A DNA stretch of 64,000 nucleotides from Leuconostoc suionicum. Its GTDB lineage: Bacteria; Bacillota; Bacilli; Lactobacillales; Lactobacillaceae. How positions within the stretch are numbered: the first letter of the stretch is position 1; each line of letters begins with the position of its first letter. Below are positions 1 through 8,494 of the stretch, piece by piece. Below the pieces are notes generated by a model that did no database searches, was not told the DNA's origin, and saw nothing but the letters and a program-made list of their open reading frames with translations. The stretch lies in NCBI RefSeq assembly GCF_001891125.1, contig NZ_CP015247.1, positions 762,501 through 826,500 on the forward strand, read 5' to 3'. The position numbers and the translations under genes were made by a program.

Positions 1-1
1 G

Positions 2-136
2 ACTGGTGCCATATTGGTGTCAAGGTTATTGAATAGTTTAAACCAAATTGAACGTCCTGCTTTGGGGCTTGTTACGTTGTGTGTGGCGGGTGGAATGGGT
101 ATGAGTGTCTTAATTGGAAACAAATATTGGCAGTGA
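2..136 (+). CDS. Acetyl-CoA C-acetyltransferase (thiolase), C-terminal fragment
   Basis: Only the last 44 residues lie in the window; the frame is open from base 2 to a TGA at 134-136. The fragment reads TGAILVSRLL near its start and CVAGGMGMSVLIGN near its end, which matches the C-terminal active-site loop of thiolases (Cys, then Gly-Gly-Gly-Met-Gly). These enzymes condense two acetyl-CoA to acetoacetyl-CoA. In lactic acid bacteria this usually feeds the mevalonate pathway to isoprenoids; that role is inferred, because the upstream genes are outside the window. The short fragment prevents subfamily assignment. Confidence 0.85.
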   Translation, partial: TGAILVSRLLNSLNQIERPALGLVTLCVAGGMGMSVLIGNKYWQ

Positions 137-193
137 AATTTATCTGATTAAATTATCACTTTTGTTAAGAATGTTGAGAAATACTTGCGATAG

Positions 194-222
194 TTGACTT
201 TTTTTAGATGTTTTCTTACAAT
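194..222 (+). promoter_or_regulatory. Sigma-70-type promoter of cfa
   Basis: TTGACT (194-199), a 17-base spacer and TACAAT (217-222) form a near-consensus promoter. It ends 27 bases before the chosen cfa start codon. It also shows that an in-frame ATG at 208 cannot be the start, because that ATG lies inside the promoter spacer. Confidence 0.8.
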
Positions 223-249
223 ACCAATATAGTAGGTAAAGGGGAAATT

Positions 250-1446
250 ATGCTTGACAAGACGATTTATAAACAGATTTTTAAAGCTAGTTTCGACGCC
301 CCAATCGACGTTGAATTTTGGGATGGGGAAAAGGTAAGTTACGGTCAAGGTGACCCAATTGCCACAATCATCCTTCATGAAGTCATACCGATCAAAGACA
401 TTATGGCTCATGCTTCGCTCACTTTTGGTGAAGCATACATGGATGGGAAAATTGAAATTAAAGGTAATCTACAACAATTGGTTAAGGTTGCGTATGATTC
501 CAAAGAAAGCTTTTTGAATGGATCGAAGTTTTCTAAGCTTATTCCTAAACACTCACATTCGGAGAACAAGAGTAAGGCGGATGTACAGAGTCATTATGAT
601 ATCGGTAATGATTTTTATAAAATGTGGTTGGATTCCACAATGACTTATTCTTGTGCTTACTTCGTTAGCGAAAAAGACACGCTTGAAGATGCACAATGGA
701 ACAAAGTACGCCATATTTTAAATAAACTTCATGCACAATCAGGTGAAACTTTATTAGACATCGGATGTGGCTGGGGGACATTACTGTTCACTGCAGCTAA
801 AGAATACAACTTGGAAGCCACTGGTGTAACGCTTAGTCAACAACAATATGATTTTGTTTCTAATAAAATAAAAGAAGAGGGCCTAGAAGGTCGCGTTCAT
901 GTTTATCTAGAAGATTATCGAGAACTTAAAGATACTTATGACCATGTAACTTCTGTTGGTATGTTTGAACATGTTGGGAAAGAGAATTTAGGTGAATACT
1001 TTAAACAAGTAGATCATCTTTTGACAGAAAACGGCACAGCATTAATTCATGGTATCACTGGACAGCATAAGGGTGCAGGTGTTGATGCTTGGATCAATAA
1101 ATACATTTTCCCAGGTGGTTATATTCCAAATATAGCGGAAAACGTGGGACACATTATTGATGCTTCTTTGCAGGTTGATGATATTGAGCCATTACGTCGT
1201 CATTATCAGAAAACATTGGAAATTTGGACGGCTAATTTCCACAAAGTTGAAGAGGAAGTTATTTCAAAATACGGCGAACGTTTTTACAGAATGTGGGATT
1301 TATATTTACAAGCTTGTGCGGCTTCCTTCGAATCAGGAAACATTGACGTTGTTCAATATTTGCTTACCAAGGGGCCTTCTGGTACAAATCTACCAATGAC
1401 ACGCTCGTATATTTATCATGCTGATGTTGCTAGCGGTGTGAAATAG
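250..1446 (+). CDS. cfa: Cyclopropane-fatty-acyl-phospholipid synthase
   Basis: The 398-residue protein transfers a methylene group from S-adenosylmethionine to double bonds of membrane phospholipid acyl chains, which helps in acid and solvent stress. Visible family marks are [11 protein letters not shown] and MTYSCAYF before the Rossmann fold, the SAM-binding loop [17 protein letters not shown], and FPGGYIPN in the second half. The ATG at 250 is chosen because AAAGGGG lies 5-6 bases upstream; the earlier ATG at 208 overlaps the promoter. The gene appears monocistronic, with its own promoter and a terminator at 1469-1508. Length is normal for the family. Confidence 0.93.
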   Translation: MLDKTIYKQIFKASFDAPIDVEFWDGEKVSYGQGDPIATIILHEVIPIKDIMAHASLTFGEAYMDGKIEIKGNLQQLVKVAYDSKESFLNGSKFSKLIPKHSHSENKSKADVQSHYDIGNDFYKMWLDSTMTYSCAYFVSEKDTLEDAQWNKVRHILNKLHAQSGETLLDIGCGWGTLLFTAAKEYNLEATGVTLSQQQYDFVSNKIKEEGLEGRVHVYLEDYRELKDTYDHVTSVGMFEHVGKENLGEYFKQVDHLLTENGTALIHGITGQHKGAGVDAWINKYIFPGGYIPNIAENVGHIIDASLQVDDIEPLRRHYQKTLEIWTANFHKVEEEVISKYGERFYRMWDLYLQACAASFESGNIDVVQYLLTKGPSGTNLPMTRSYIYHADVASGVK

Positions 1447-1468
1447 CGTGTAATCTCGTTAAATTAGT

Positions 1469-1508
1469 AAAAAGCAGCCAACTATGATTAGGAGTTGACT
1501 GCTTTTTT
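1469..1508. terminator. Bidirectional terminator between cfa and aldo/keto reductase
   Basis: An 11-bp stem (AGCAGCCAACT against AGTTGACTGCT) is flanked by A-runs on the left and T-runs on the right. One C-A mismatch on the plus strand becomes a G-U pair on the minus strand, so it should serve both converging genes. Confidence 0.75.
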
Positions 1509-1513
1509 ATTGA

Positions 1514-2347
1514 TTAAAATTCTTGATAAACTGCAGGATCTTGATTATTTATTCTGCCATCTGGTTTTGTTAGATCGTTGATACGTTGCATATCAGATGA
1601 ACTAATTTCAAAATCAAAAAGATCTAGATTACCTTTTTGTCTTGCGTAACTGCTTGCTTTAGGAATAGGCAATACACCAAGAGATATTTCCCATTTCAAC
1701 ACGAGCTGACCAATATTTTTGTGGTATTTTTTAGCTAATTCAACTAAAACAGGGTCTTTCAAAAGGGCACTTGCACGCCCTAATGGGCTCCAAGCCTGTG
1801 TTAAAATATTTTGAGTGTTATTGTATTCACGCAATTCCTGCTGATTGAAATAAGGATGCAACTCAACTTGGTTAACAACTGGTAATATGTCTGTTTCTTT
1901 TTTTAAACGTTCAATATGTTCAGGTAGAAAATTGCAAACACCGATTGATTTAACAAGACCAAACTTTTGCGCCTGAATGAGTGTGTGCCAAGCTTCTAGA
2001 TAATGATCATCAATTGGGTTGGGCCAATGTAATAGGTACAAGTCAAAGTAATCTAACTTACTTCGATACAAGGATTCTTGAATTAGATCAATTGAGTCTT
2101 GATAACTACTGTAATACTTCCCTGGAAGCTTTGAGGTGATGATTAATTCATCTCGATTGACATGCGATTGTTGTATAGCTTGTCCAACAGTACCTTCGTT
2201 CTGGTAATTAAAGGCTGTGTCAAATAGACGATAACCAGCATCAATTGCGGATAAAATTGATTGTGTTCCTGCAAAGCCATTTAATTTATATGTGCCGAAA
2301 CCAATTTCTGGTAAGTGTTGACCGTCGCTTAGTTCATGAAATGTCAT
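1514..2347 (-). CDS. Aldo/keto reductase (2,5-diketogluconate reductase-like)
   Basis: This 277-residue NADPH-dependent TIM-barrel reductase probably reduces aldehydes or ketones. The N-terminal pattern PEIGFGTYKLNG, then GYRLFDTAFNYQNE (Asp and Tyr of the catalytic tetrad), TSKLPG (Lys) and YLLHWPNP (His) give all four expected residues. The C-terminal half has the SIGVCNF and GVLPIPKAS segments typical of AKR5-type proteins. The start has a GTAGGT-like RBS. It is monocistronic, converging on cfa. A perfect 18-bp palindrome in its upstream region may be an operator. The natural substrate cannot be told from sequence. Confidence 0.87.
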   Translation of the reverse strand: MTFHELSDGQHLPEIGFGTYKLNGFAGTQSILSAIDAGYRLFDTAFNYQNEGTVGQAIQQSHVNRDELIITSKLPGKYYSSYQDSIDLIQESLYRSKLDYFDLYLLHWPNPIDDHYLEAWHTLIQAQKFGLVKSIGVCNFLPEHIERLKKETDILPVVNQVELHPYFNQQELREYNNTQNILTQAWSPLGRASALLKDPVLVELAKKYHKNIGQLVLKWEISLGVLPIPKASSYARQKGNLDLFDFEISSSDMQRINDLTKPDGRINNQDPAVYQEF

Positions 2348-2369
2348 AAATATAGACCTACTTTCTTCG

Positions 2370-2387
2370 TACTATAATCTTATAGTA
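2370..2387. promoter_or_regulatory. Palindrome upstream of aldo/keto reductase, possible operator
   Basis: The 18 bases TACTATAATCTTATAGTA form a perfect inverted repeat, 23 bases before the reductase start. On the minus strand TTGACC lies immediately upstream of it, so it would sit in a promoter spacer. This geometry resembles MerR-type control of aldo/keto reductase genes, but no MerR gene is present nearby. Confidence 0.45.
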
Positions 2388-2433
2388 GGTCAAGAATTTA
2401 GGAGTTGCAAGAGAATGGTTTGTTCACTAGCAA

Positions 2434-2463
2434 ACAAAAAAACATTATCCAAGTAATGTTTTT
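2434..2463 (-). terminator. Terminator after the ribose operon
   Basis: A hairpin of AAACATTA and TAATGTTT around a 6-base loop (2440-2461) is followed on the minus strand by a U-rich run. It lies just past the stop of the YdcZ-type transporter at 2469. Confidence 0.7.
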
Positions 2464-2468
2464 AAGTA

Positions 2469-3386
2469 TTAGTATATTTTAATAATTAAAATGCCAATCA
2501 ACATACCAATAACACCAATTATTTGATAGATAGAAATTGATTGCTGTTTTGACTGAAATAAACCAAATTGTTGAATAAGCATGGCGCCAATCATAACACC
2601 TAGTGTTGAAATACTAACCGTAAGACCTGGACCTAACGGTAGGATGAGAAGCGACATAAGGGTTACAAAAGCAGCACCAGCCAAACCAGCAAACCAAGTT
2701 TGTGACAGACGGATACCAATGCGCAAATGACGCCAATTGTTATTTTTCAAAAAAGCAAGCACAACCAATCCGATTATGAAGGCCCATAATGCGCTAACAA
2801 TTGGGCTTTTGATGTAATGACCTAGCTGACCATTAAAGGTAGACTGCACAGTGCACAAAATACCAGCTCCAAAAGCCCAGAGACGATTTAGCATTTGTGA
2901 TTTTGAGTGTTCACTACGTGCCAATTCTATAGCTGAGTGTCGAGCCGATAATACCACAGCAATATAAGTGCCAGCTAAAAGAATGATGATACCAATGATG
3001 CGAGTCACAGAAATCATAACAACTGTTGTATTAAACCATCCAAAGGTTTCAAAAAACATACCGGATAGAATTTGCCCTAATGTTGGAAACATGACTGTTT
3101 CCACAGACCCAATTTTTGGGAAAAGAATAATACAACTTGTAATGAATACCAACCCGAAAAGACCACCTGTTGTCATCCATATTGGTGCTGAGAAGATAAG
3201 CGCTATCTTTGAAAAGTCACCCAGAGTAATAGTCAGAATGAGCAATAAAAATGAACCAACAATATAGGCCATAAAACAAGCAACGAGGGGAGATTTGAGC
3301 AAAAAACTTAACTGCGCATTAACGGCATTTTGAGCGGCCAAAATTAAACCAGCTCCAATGGCAAGTGCAATATATATCATGTACAT
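2469..3386 (-). CDS. YdcZ/DUF606-family DMT transporter
   Basis: This 305-residue polytopic membrane protein has about ten hydrophobic segments arranged as two similar halves, each starting with a GAG..AxQ/VQxxxNxQL pattern (about residues 12-28 and 174-190). That internal duplication is characteristic of fused DUF606/YdcZ proteins in the drug/metabolite transporter superfamily. Its start overlaps the rpiA stop codon by one base, so it is the third gene of the rbsK-rpiA operon and is probably translationally coupled. A sugar-related substrate, for example ribose, is a reasonable guess from context. The first ATG (3386) is used; an ATG two codons later is possible. Confidence 0.8.
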   Translation of the reverse strand: MYMIYIALAIGAGLILAAQNAVNAQLSFLLKSPLVACFMAYIVGSFLLLILTITLGDFSKIALIFSAPIWMTTGGLFGLVFITSCIILFPKIGSVETVMFPTLGQILSGMFFETFGWFNTTVVMISVTRIIGIIILLAGTYIAVVLSARHSAIELARSEHSKSQMLNRLWAFGAGILCTVQSTFNGQLGHYIKSPIVSALWAFIIGLVVLAFLKNNNWRHLRIGIRLSQTWFAGLAGAAFVTLMSLLILPLGPGLTVSISTLGVMIGAMLIQQFGLFQSKQQSISIYQIIGVIGMLIGILIIKIY

Positions 3387-4081
3387 CAGTTTATCTCCAT
3401 ATGAGCTTGCTGTCGTTCTTTAATTTCTACCGTGTTATCGCCAATAATTATTCGATCACAAACATTTAAAAACAAACCGTGCTCGACAACGCCAACTTGG
3501 CTTTCAAGATATTCGGCGAGAGCATATGGATTGCTGATTGTGGTCATATGGCAATCAATAATGTAGTGACCAGCATCAGTGATAATGGGTTGGTTATTGC
3601 CCGGATGACGACGTAGCTTGGGAAATAAACCTTTATTGGCAAATTGTCGTAACAACTGACCGCTACCGTAGGGAATAACCTCTACGGGCAATGGGAACGC
3701 ACCTAGTGTGTTGTGCACCTTACTGCGATCAACAATCCAGATATTTTCCTTTGAGTTTTTAGCCACTATTTTCTCCATCAGCAGGGCAGCCCCGCCACCT
3801 TTTATACCGTTAAGGTAGGAGTCGACTTCGTCTGCACCATCAACTGTAATGTCAATATGGTCAATGGCATCAATGTCGACAATTGGAATATTTAATTCTG
3901 CGCATCGCTGACTAGTAATTGTTGAAGTGGTCACACCGATGATGTTATATTGAGAAGCAGCTAAAGCATCTAGAAAATAAGAAACAGTTGAACCAGTTCC
4001 TAGTCCGACAATCATATCGGTCTGAATATAATTTAAAGCGGCGAGGGCCGCTTGCTTTTTTTGGAAATCTTTTTCATTCAT
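3386..4081 (-). CDS. rpiA: Ribose-5-phosphate isomerase A
   Basis: This 231-residue enzyme interconverts ribose 5-phosphate and ribulose 5-phosphate. MIVGLGTGSTVSYF (phosphate loop), DGADEVD and GIKGGGAALLMEK are diagnostic RpiA motifs. An in-frame ATG exists at 4093, overlapping the ribokinase stop, but GAGG sits six bases before the ATG at 4081 and the protein then begins MNEKDFQKKQ, so 4081 is preferred. It follows rbsK directly and overlaps the YdcZ-type gene, so the operon takes ribose into the pentose phosphate/phosphoketolase route. Confidence 0.93.
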   Translation of the reverse strand: MNEKDFQKKQAALAALNYIQTDMIVGLGTGSTVSYFLDALAASQYNIIGVTTSTITSQRCAELNIPIVDIDAIDHIDITVDGADEVDSYLNGIKGGGAALLMEKIVAKNSKENIWIVDRSKVHNTLGAFPLPVEVIPYGSGQLLRQFANKGLFPKLRRHPGNNQPIITDAGHYIIDCHMTTISNPYALAEYLESQVGVVEHGLFLNVCDRIIIGDNTVEIKERQQAHMEIN

Positions 4082-4089
4082 GATAAGCC

Positions 4090-5031
4090 TCATTCCGTCA
4101 TAGCCGCATTAGCGAGCAAACCAGCGTCAACGTCTTTTTTATTTGGAATCGAGGCTATTGCACCAGATCGGCTGACAGCTATTGAACTAGCAAGGCAACT
4201 ACGTCGAATGACACTTGGTAGATTTGACAAGTTTTCGTCAATATTAGCTGAAAAAGTACCAATGAATGTGTCACCAGCAGCAGTAGTATCAACGGCATTT
4301 ACCTTGAAAATAGGTAAAATATCGGCCGATTCATTGACATGATAGTAAACACCATCACTGCCAAGTGTAACCACTACGTTGGAAAAACCTACTTTATTTA
4401 ATTTGGAAGTAAGTGATGCTAACGATGATTGTTTTGTGGTTGGCTCAGTGTGAGCTAGGGCAGCAGCTTCAGTTTCGTTTGGTATGATTAAATCAGTAGA
4501 CGAAATAATATTTGAATCAAGATTTGAAGTAATAGGTGCAGGATTTAATATAGTTAGTACGCCATTTTCCTTAGCGATATTAAATCCAGCAACAATGGCT
4601 TCAGTAGGGACTTCAAGCTGTGCTACGATTACATCAGCATTAGCAATTATATTGCGCGCTTTTTCCACATCGGCGCTGGTTAAATTCATATTCGCGCCAC
4701 CATATACCATAATCGTGTTATGTCCATCTGGCTCCAACATTATAGTGGCGGAACCAGTAAACTGGCTCTTTGTAAAAATGTAATCCGTTGAAATCCCTTC
4801 ATCACTTAATAATTGTTTGAAGGCATGTCCACGGTCATCATCACCTACAGCACCAATCATTGTTACATCAGCTCCTTGACGAGCAGCTGCAACTGCCTGA
4901 TTGGCACCTTTACCACCAAATGTACTTGCTTGATTGTTAACAGTGATGGTTTCTCCTTGGTTAGGTAATCTATCAATCATTTGAATAGTATCAATATTGA
5001 GACTACCGATAACAACAACCTTATTTTTCAT
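4090..5031 (-). CDS. rbsK: Ribokinase
   Basis: This 313-residue PfkB-family kinase phosphorylates ribose at O5 using ATP. The N-terminal GSLNIDTIQMIDRLPNQGET, the GGKGANQAVAAARQGA signature (residues about 39-54) and the C-terminal DTTAAGDTF with the catalytic Asp are all present. It is the first gene of the minus-strand ribose operon, has an AGGAG RBS, and is driven by a near-consensus promoter at 5094-5122 with a LacI-type operator just downstream. The neighbouring nucleoside hydrolases would supply its ribose. Confidence 0.94.
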   Translation of the reverse strand: MKNKVVVIGSLNIDTIQMIDRLPNQGETITVNNQASTFGGKGANQAVAAARQGADVTMIGAVGDDDRGHAFKQLLSDEGISTDYIFTKSQFTGSATIMLEPDGHNTIMVYGGANMNLTSADVEKARNIIANADVIVAQLEVPTEAIVAGFNIAKENGVLTILNPAPITSNLDSNIISSTDLIIPNETEAAALAHTEPTTKQSSLASLTSKLNKVGFSNVVVTLGSDGVYYHVNESADILPIFKVNAVDTTAAGDTFIGTFSANIDENLSNLPSVIRRSCLASSIAVSRSGAIASIPNKKDVDAGLLANAAMTE

Positions 5032-5057
5032 AACGATTACTCCTTAAAATGTCAAAG

Positions 5058-5075
5058 TTGGTTAAACGTTTTACT
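5058..5075. promoter_or_regulatory. LacI-type operator upstream of rbsK
   Basis: TTGGTTAAACGTTTTACT, centred on a CG dinucleotide, occurs here and again, identical over 18 bases, at 6257-6274 before the nucleoside transporter. It lies about 20 bases downstream of the rbsK -10 box, a position suited to repression. The adjacent LacI-family gene is the obvious candidate regulator. Confidence 0.8.
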
Positions 5076-5093
5076 AAATTAAGGGTTGACCAC

Positions 5094-5122
5094 AGTGTAC
5101 GTTATTTTAGAAATAATGTCAA
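5094..5122 (-). promoter_or_regulatory. Promoter of the rbsK-rpiA-ydcZ operon
   Basis: On the minus strand TTGACA (5122-5117), a 17-base spacer and TACACT (5099-5094) make a strong promoter between the end of the LacI gene and rbsK. The operon can thus be transcribed independently of the regulator gene. Confidence 0.8.
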
Positions 5123-5142
5123 GAAAAAACAACCATAATTTC

Positions 5143-6153
5143 TTAGTGGTTGCCTTTTGTATTTTTAACTGGCCCGGTCGATTCACGAATAACTAATTTA
5201 ACATCGAAAAATTCGGTTTGCAGGGGGAGGTTAGGGTGATCGAGACGTCGGATAATCATTTTTAAAGCTGTTTCACCAATTTCCCAAACAGGTTGTGCTA
5301 TGGTAGTTAATGTGGGAATCATAAATTCTGCATAGTCTGTATCATCATAACCAATGATGGAAATATCATCAGGTACTTTAATGTCTTGATAGGCCAACCC
5401 ACGCAAAACGCCGATAGCCATTTCATCATTTAAAATGAATGCTGCTGTAGATTTACTTTGAATAAGTTGATGAACAGCTGCCAAACCGCCATGTTTTGAC
5501 AAAGTAGTAGTAATGATTGTTTTTGGCGTTAAATTTGCTGTAGATAACGTGTCTAAGAAACCAGCTCGACGTTGCCGCATGTTATCGGTCAAATTATTTG
5601 GTAAAATTAAAGCGATATCTCGATGACCAAGAGACATTAAATGACTGGCTGCCATACTTCCGCCTGTAAATTCATTTGTTTGAACCATGTCATGTGCATT
5701 TATATCGGCGTTTTGATCAAGCACAAGATACGGTATATTACGTTTTTTTAAAAATGTATTAACCTCTGCCCGATTAGGAATGTGACGGCCAAAGACTAAT
5801 GCTTCTACGCCACGCTCAACCAAGGAAAAAATTGCATCTTGTAAACTTTCATCGGTTGACCCTAGAAATACTAAATTAACATCGGATGGCGCACTAGCTT
5901 GCATGCTTTGAATAATGTCGGCAAAAAAAGGCATGCGGAAAGAAGGGACTATGATACCAATCAAGCGTTTGTGCCTGCCTTTAAGATTTCTTGCAGCGCT
6001 GTTAGGAACGTAGCCTAGCTCATCTCGTGCTTGAAGTACTTTTTCAGTCGTTGCCTCAGAAAATCGTTGGCCTTTGTTATTTAAAATTTGAGATACAGCA
6101 GCAATGGAAACGCCCGCTTTTTTGGCAACATCTTTTATTGAGATTTTGCGCAT
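5143..6153 (-). CDS. LacI-family transcriptional regulator (RbsR-like)
   Basis: This 336-residue repressor has an N-terminal helix-turn-helix (SIKDVAKKAGVSIAAVSQIL) and hinge, followed by a periplasmic-binding-protein-like ligand domain (about 60-330) with the usual SIIGYDDTDYAEFMIPTLTT stretch near the end. The ATG at 6153 is used; a GTG directly before it (6156) has slightly better spacing to AGGAG. It lies between the ribose operon and the divergent nucleoside operon, and both carry the same 18-bp operator. It therefore probably senses ribose or a ribose phosphate/nucleoside signal; the ligand is not determinable here. Confidence 0.88.
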   Translation of the reverse strand: MRKISIKDVAKKAGVSIAAVSQILNNKGQRFSEATTEKVLQARDELGYVPNSAARNLKGRHKRLIGIIVPSFRMPFFADIIQSMQASAPSDVNLVFLGSTDESLQDAIFSLVERGVEALVFGRHIPNRAEVNTFLKKRNIPYLVLDQNADINAHDMVQTNEFTGGSMAASHLMSLGHRDIALILPNNLTDNMRQRRAGFLDTLSTANLTPKTIITTTLSKHGGLAAVHQLIQSKSTAAFILNDEMAIGVLRGLAYQDIKVPDDISIIGYDDTDYAEFMIPTLTTIAQPVWEIGETALKMIIRRLDHPNLPLQTEFFDVKLVIRESTGPVKNTKGNH

Positions 6154-6213
6154 CACATTTTACTCCTTAGTTTAAAAACATTGTTCTTAAACTATTGTAC
6201 CAGTAAAAAATAA

Positions 6214-6228
6214 TTGAAAACGCTTCCA
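6214..6228. promoter_or_regulatory. cre site (CcpA) upstream of nupC
   Basis: TTGAAAACGCTTCCA matches the catabolite-responsive element consensus WTGNAANCGNWNNCW at every defined base. It covers the -35 region of the nupC promoter and lies within the divergent regulator gene's upstream region, so glucose repression of nucleoside use is expected. Confidence 0.7.
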
Positions 6229-6252
6229 TTTTCAAAAAGTTGGTGTTATAAT
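6224..6252 (+). promoter_or_regulatory. Promoter of the nucleoside operon
   Basis: TATAAT at 6247-6252 with a weak -35 (TTCCAT, 6224-6229) at 17 bases. The -35 overlaps a cre site and the -10 is followed within 5 bases by the LacI-type operator. Confidence 0.65.
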
Positions 6253-6256
6253 GTTT

Positions 6257-6274
6257 TTGGTTAAACGTTTTACT
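6257..6274. promoter_or_regulatory. LacI-type operator upstream of nupC
   Basis: The 18 bases are identical to the operator at 5058-5075. They overlap the expected transcription start of the nucleoside operon. Confidence 0.8.
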
Positions 6275-6306
6275 GACTTGCATTTTGTTCAAGAGAGGAA
6301 TAACTC

Positions 6307-7530
6307 ATGTTTTTATTTGCTAATATTCTTGGTATTTTTGTTTTTATTGCCATTGCAGCTCTGTTTTCAAGGGATCGAAAAAATATTCAGTGGAAATCAG
6401 TCGGCATTGTGCTGGCATTAGAGATTTTGCTAGCCTGGTTTTTTACTCAATTCAAAGCCGGACAAATTGCTGTACAAGCTGCAGCTGATGGCTTCAATTG
6501 GCTTGTTTCTGTGGCAACACAAGGAATTGCATTTGCGTTGCCTGAATGGTTGACTTCCAATAATGGGGGCCCTAACTTTGTTACTTCTGCTTTGTTGCCA
6601 ATTTTATTGGTTGTGCCCTTGTTTGATATCTTAACCTATATTGGTTTACTACCATGGCTGATTAAGTGGATTGGTAAGGGGCTCGCTTTTATAACTGGGC
6701 AACCAAAATTTGAAGCATTCTTTTCGATTGAAATGATGTTTTTAGGAAATACGGAAGTCTTGGCTGTTTCAAAAACACAACTAGATATGATGTCTGCGCG
6801 GAGAAACTTTACGCTCGCTATGATGTCGATGAGCTGTGTCACCTCGGCCATTATTGGTTCTTATACTCAAATGGTTCCTGGTAAATACGTTTTAACCGCC
6901 ATCCCACTTAATATATTAGGTGCTATTATCATTGCTACGATTTTAAATCCCACTAAAGTGACGCCTGAAGAAGATGTTATCGTCAGTGTTGCATCAGATA
7001 ACGGTAAAAAGGAGCCTTTCTTTTCATTCTTAGGCGATTCAATTCTTGGCGCTGGAAAGTTGATTTTAATTATTACGGCTACTGTTATTGCGTTTGTTTC
7101 TTTGGCTGCATTAATCAATCAGTTGTTCAGTTTAACTGGGCTACATTGGCTAACATTAGAAAATATCTTTGGCGTAATCATGTTTCCATTTGCATGGTTA
7201 CTGGGATTTAATGTTCACGAGGCTTTCCAAATTGCGCAATACATGGGTACAAAATTGGTAACTAATGAGTTTGTTGTCATGGGTGAAGTTTCAAAGTCAA
7301 TTATGGCCGGTAAGGGACTCTTTGCAAATGAACATGCACGTATTGTTTTGACGGTGTTCCTTACTAGTTTTGCTAACTTTGGAACCCTAGGCATGATTAT
7401 TGGTTGTTTCAAAGGACTTGTCAGCAAAGAAAAAAATGATTATATTAGTGCACGAGTGCCGTACATGTTGTTGTCAGGGATATTAGTTTCATTACTGTCA
7501 GCTGCAACAGCAGGAATGTTCGTCTGGTAA
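6307..7530 (+). CDS. Concentrative nucleoside transporter (CNT/NupC family)
   Basis: This 407-residue membrane protein imports nucleosides by cation symport. It starts with three hydrophobic helices, then shows the conserved CNT core: LTYIGLLPWLIKWIGKGL, FLGNTEVLAVSKTQL, MMSMSCVTSAIIGSYTQM, and near the C-terminus FANFGTLGMIIGCFKGL. Length and motif order are normal. RBS is AGAGAGGAAT. It begins an operon with two nucleoside hydrolases and is controlled by a cre site and a LacI-type operator, so imported ribonucleosides are cleaved to base plus ribose in the cytoplasm. Confidence 0.92.
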   Translation: MFLFANILGIFVFIAIAALFSRDRKNIQWKSVGIVLALEILLAWFFTQFKAGQIAVQAAADGFNWLVSVATQGIAFALPEWLTSNNGGPNFVTSALLPILLVVPLFDILTYIGLLPWLIKWIGKGLAFITGQPKFEAFFSIEMMFLGNTEVLAVSKTQLDMMSARRNFTLAMMSMSCVTSAIIGSYTQMVPGKYVLTAIPLNILGAIIIATILNPTKVTPEEDVIVSVASDNGKKEPFFSFLGDSILGAGKLILIITATVIAFVSLAALINQLFSLTGLHWLTLENIFGVIMFPFAWLLGFNVHEAFQIAQYMGTKLVTNEFVVMGEVSKSIMAGKGLFANEHARIVLTVFLTSFANFGTLGMIIGCFKGLVSKEKNDYISARVPYMLLSGILVSLLSAATAGMFVW

Positions 7531-7560
7531 TCAAAAGAGAAATTCTTAAAAGGAGAAATG

Positions 7561-8493
7561 ATGATACCTATAATTTTAGACATGGATCCAGGGATTGACG
7601 ATGCAGTTGCTTTATCGATTGCCCTCAGCAATCCTAGCATTGATATCAAACTGTTAACAAGTGTTGCTGGAAATGTTAGTGTTGATAAAACAACCAATAA
7701 TTTATTAAAGTTGACAACATTTTTTCATCAAACGCAAATTCCAGTTGCAAAAGGTGCCTCAGCACCATTGAAAAAAGATTTCTCTGATGCTGCTTATATT
7801 CATGGCGAATCGGGTATGCCTGGATATGATTTTCCTCAAGTGACAAAAGAAGCAATTAAATTAGATGCAGTTACTGCAATGGCCGAAGAACTGGAAGCAG
7901 CAATCGTGCCAATGACTATTGTTGCTACTGGGTCGTATACGAATATTGCAATGTTAATCCAAAAATATCCAAGTTTACTTCACAAGATTGAAAAATTTGT
8001 TTTGATGGGCGGCTCTTTGTCAGGCGGGAATGTGTCTTCAGTTGCAGAATTTAACGTGTTTACTGATCCAGATGCAGCCGATATTGTTTTCAAAAGTGGT
8101 GTGCCAATTGTTATGATTGGTCTTGATGTAACGCTCAAGGCGCTATTACCTTTTGAAACAATAGATGCCATTGGCAGTCAAGGGGAAGCAGGTGAAATGT
8201 TACAGAAAGTTATGACAGCTTATGGTGATACTGCAGAAGGTGGTAAGCCTATGCATGATGTCAATACAATTTGTTATCTATTAAATCCTGAATTTTATAC
8301 AGTAAAAGATTACTGGATTGATATTATTGTTTCTGGACCGGCTGCGGGCGCCACGATTGCCGACACGCAAAATCGATGGTCAGAAGGACGATTGAATGCA
8401 CAGGTGGCAGTTGATATTGACACAACAGCGTTTGAAAAGTGGTTTGTTGAACAAGTACCGAAAATGAATCAATATCGCAAAGAGGGAAATTAA
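7561..8493 (+). CDS. Nucleoside hydrolase (IUNH family), first copy
   Basis: This roughly 310-residue enzyme hydrolyses the N-glycosidic bond of ribonucleosides. The Ca-binding signature DMDPGIDDA is at residues 7-15 of the predicted protein, followed by VATGSYTNIAML, LMGGSLSGGNVSSVAEFN (substrate loop) and MHDVNTICYLL. Two ATGs are adjacent (7558, 7561); 7561 has better spacing from AGGAG. It is separated from the second hydrolase by one base, so they are co-translated. The two paralogues differ clearly, suggesting split specificity, for example purine versus pyrimidine nucleosides; which is which is unknown. Confidence 0.9.
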   Translation: MIPIILDMDPGIDDAVALSIALSNPSIDIKLLTSVAGNVSVDKTTNNLLKLTTFFHQTQIPVAKGASAPLKKDFSDAAYIHGESGMPGYDFPQVTKEAIKLDAVTAMAEELEAAIVPMTIVATGSYTNIAMLIQKYPSLLHKIEKFVLMGGSLSGGNVSSVAEFNVFTDPDAADIVFKSGVPIVMIGLDVTLKALLPFETIDAIGSQGEAGEMLQKVMTAYGDTAEGGKPMHDVNTICYLLNPEFYTVKDYWIDIIVSGPAAGATIADTQNRWSEGRLNAQVAVDIDTTAFEKWFVEQVPKMNQYRKEGN

Positions 8494-8494
8494 A

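Noticed and set aside
208-249. Upstream in-frame ATG for cfa
   Set aside because: It lies within the spacer of a near-consensus promoter and cannot be transcribed from it; the ATG at 250 has the RBS.
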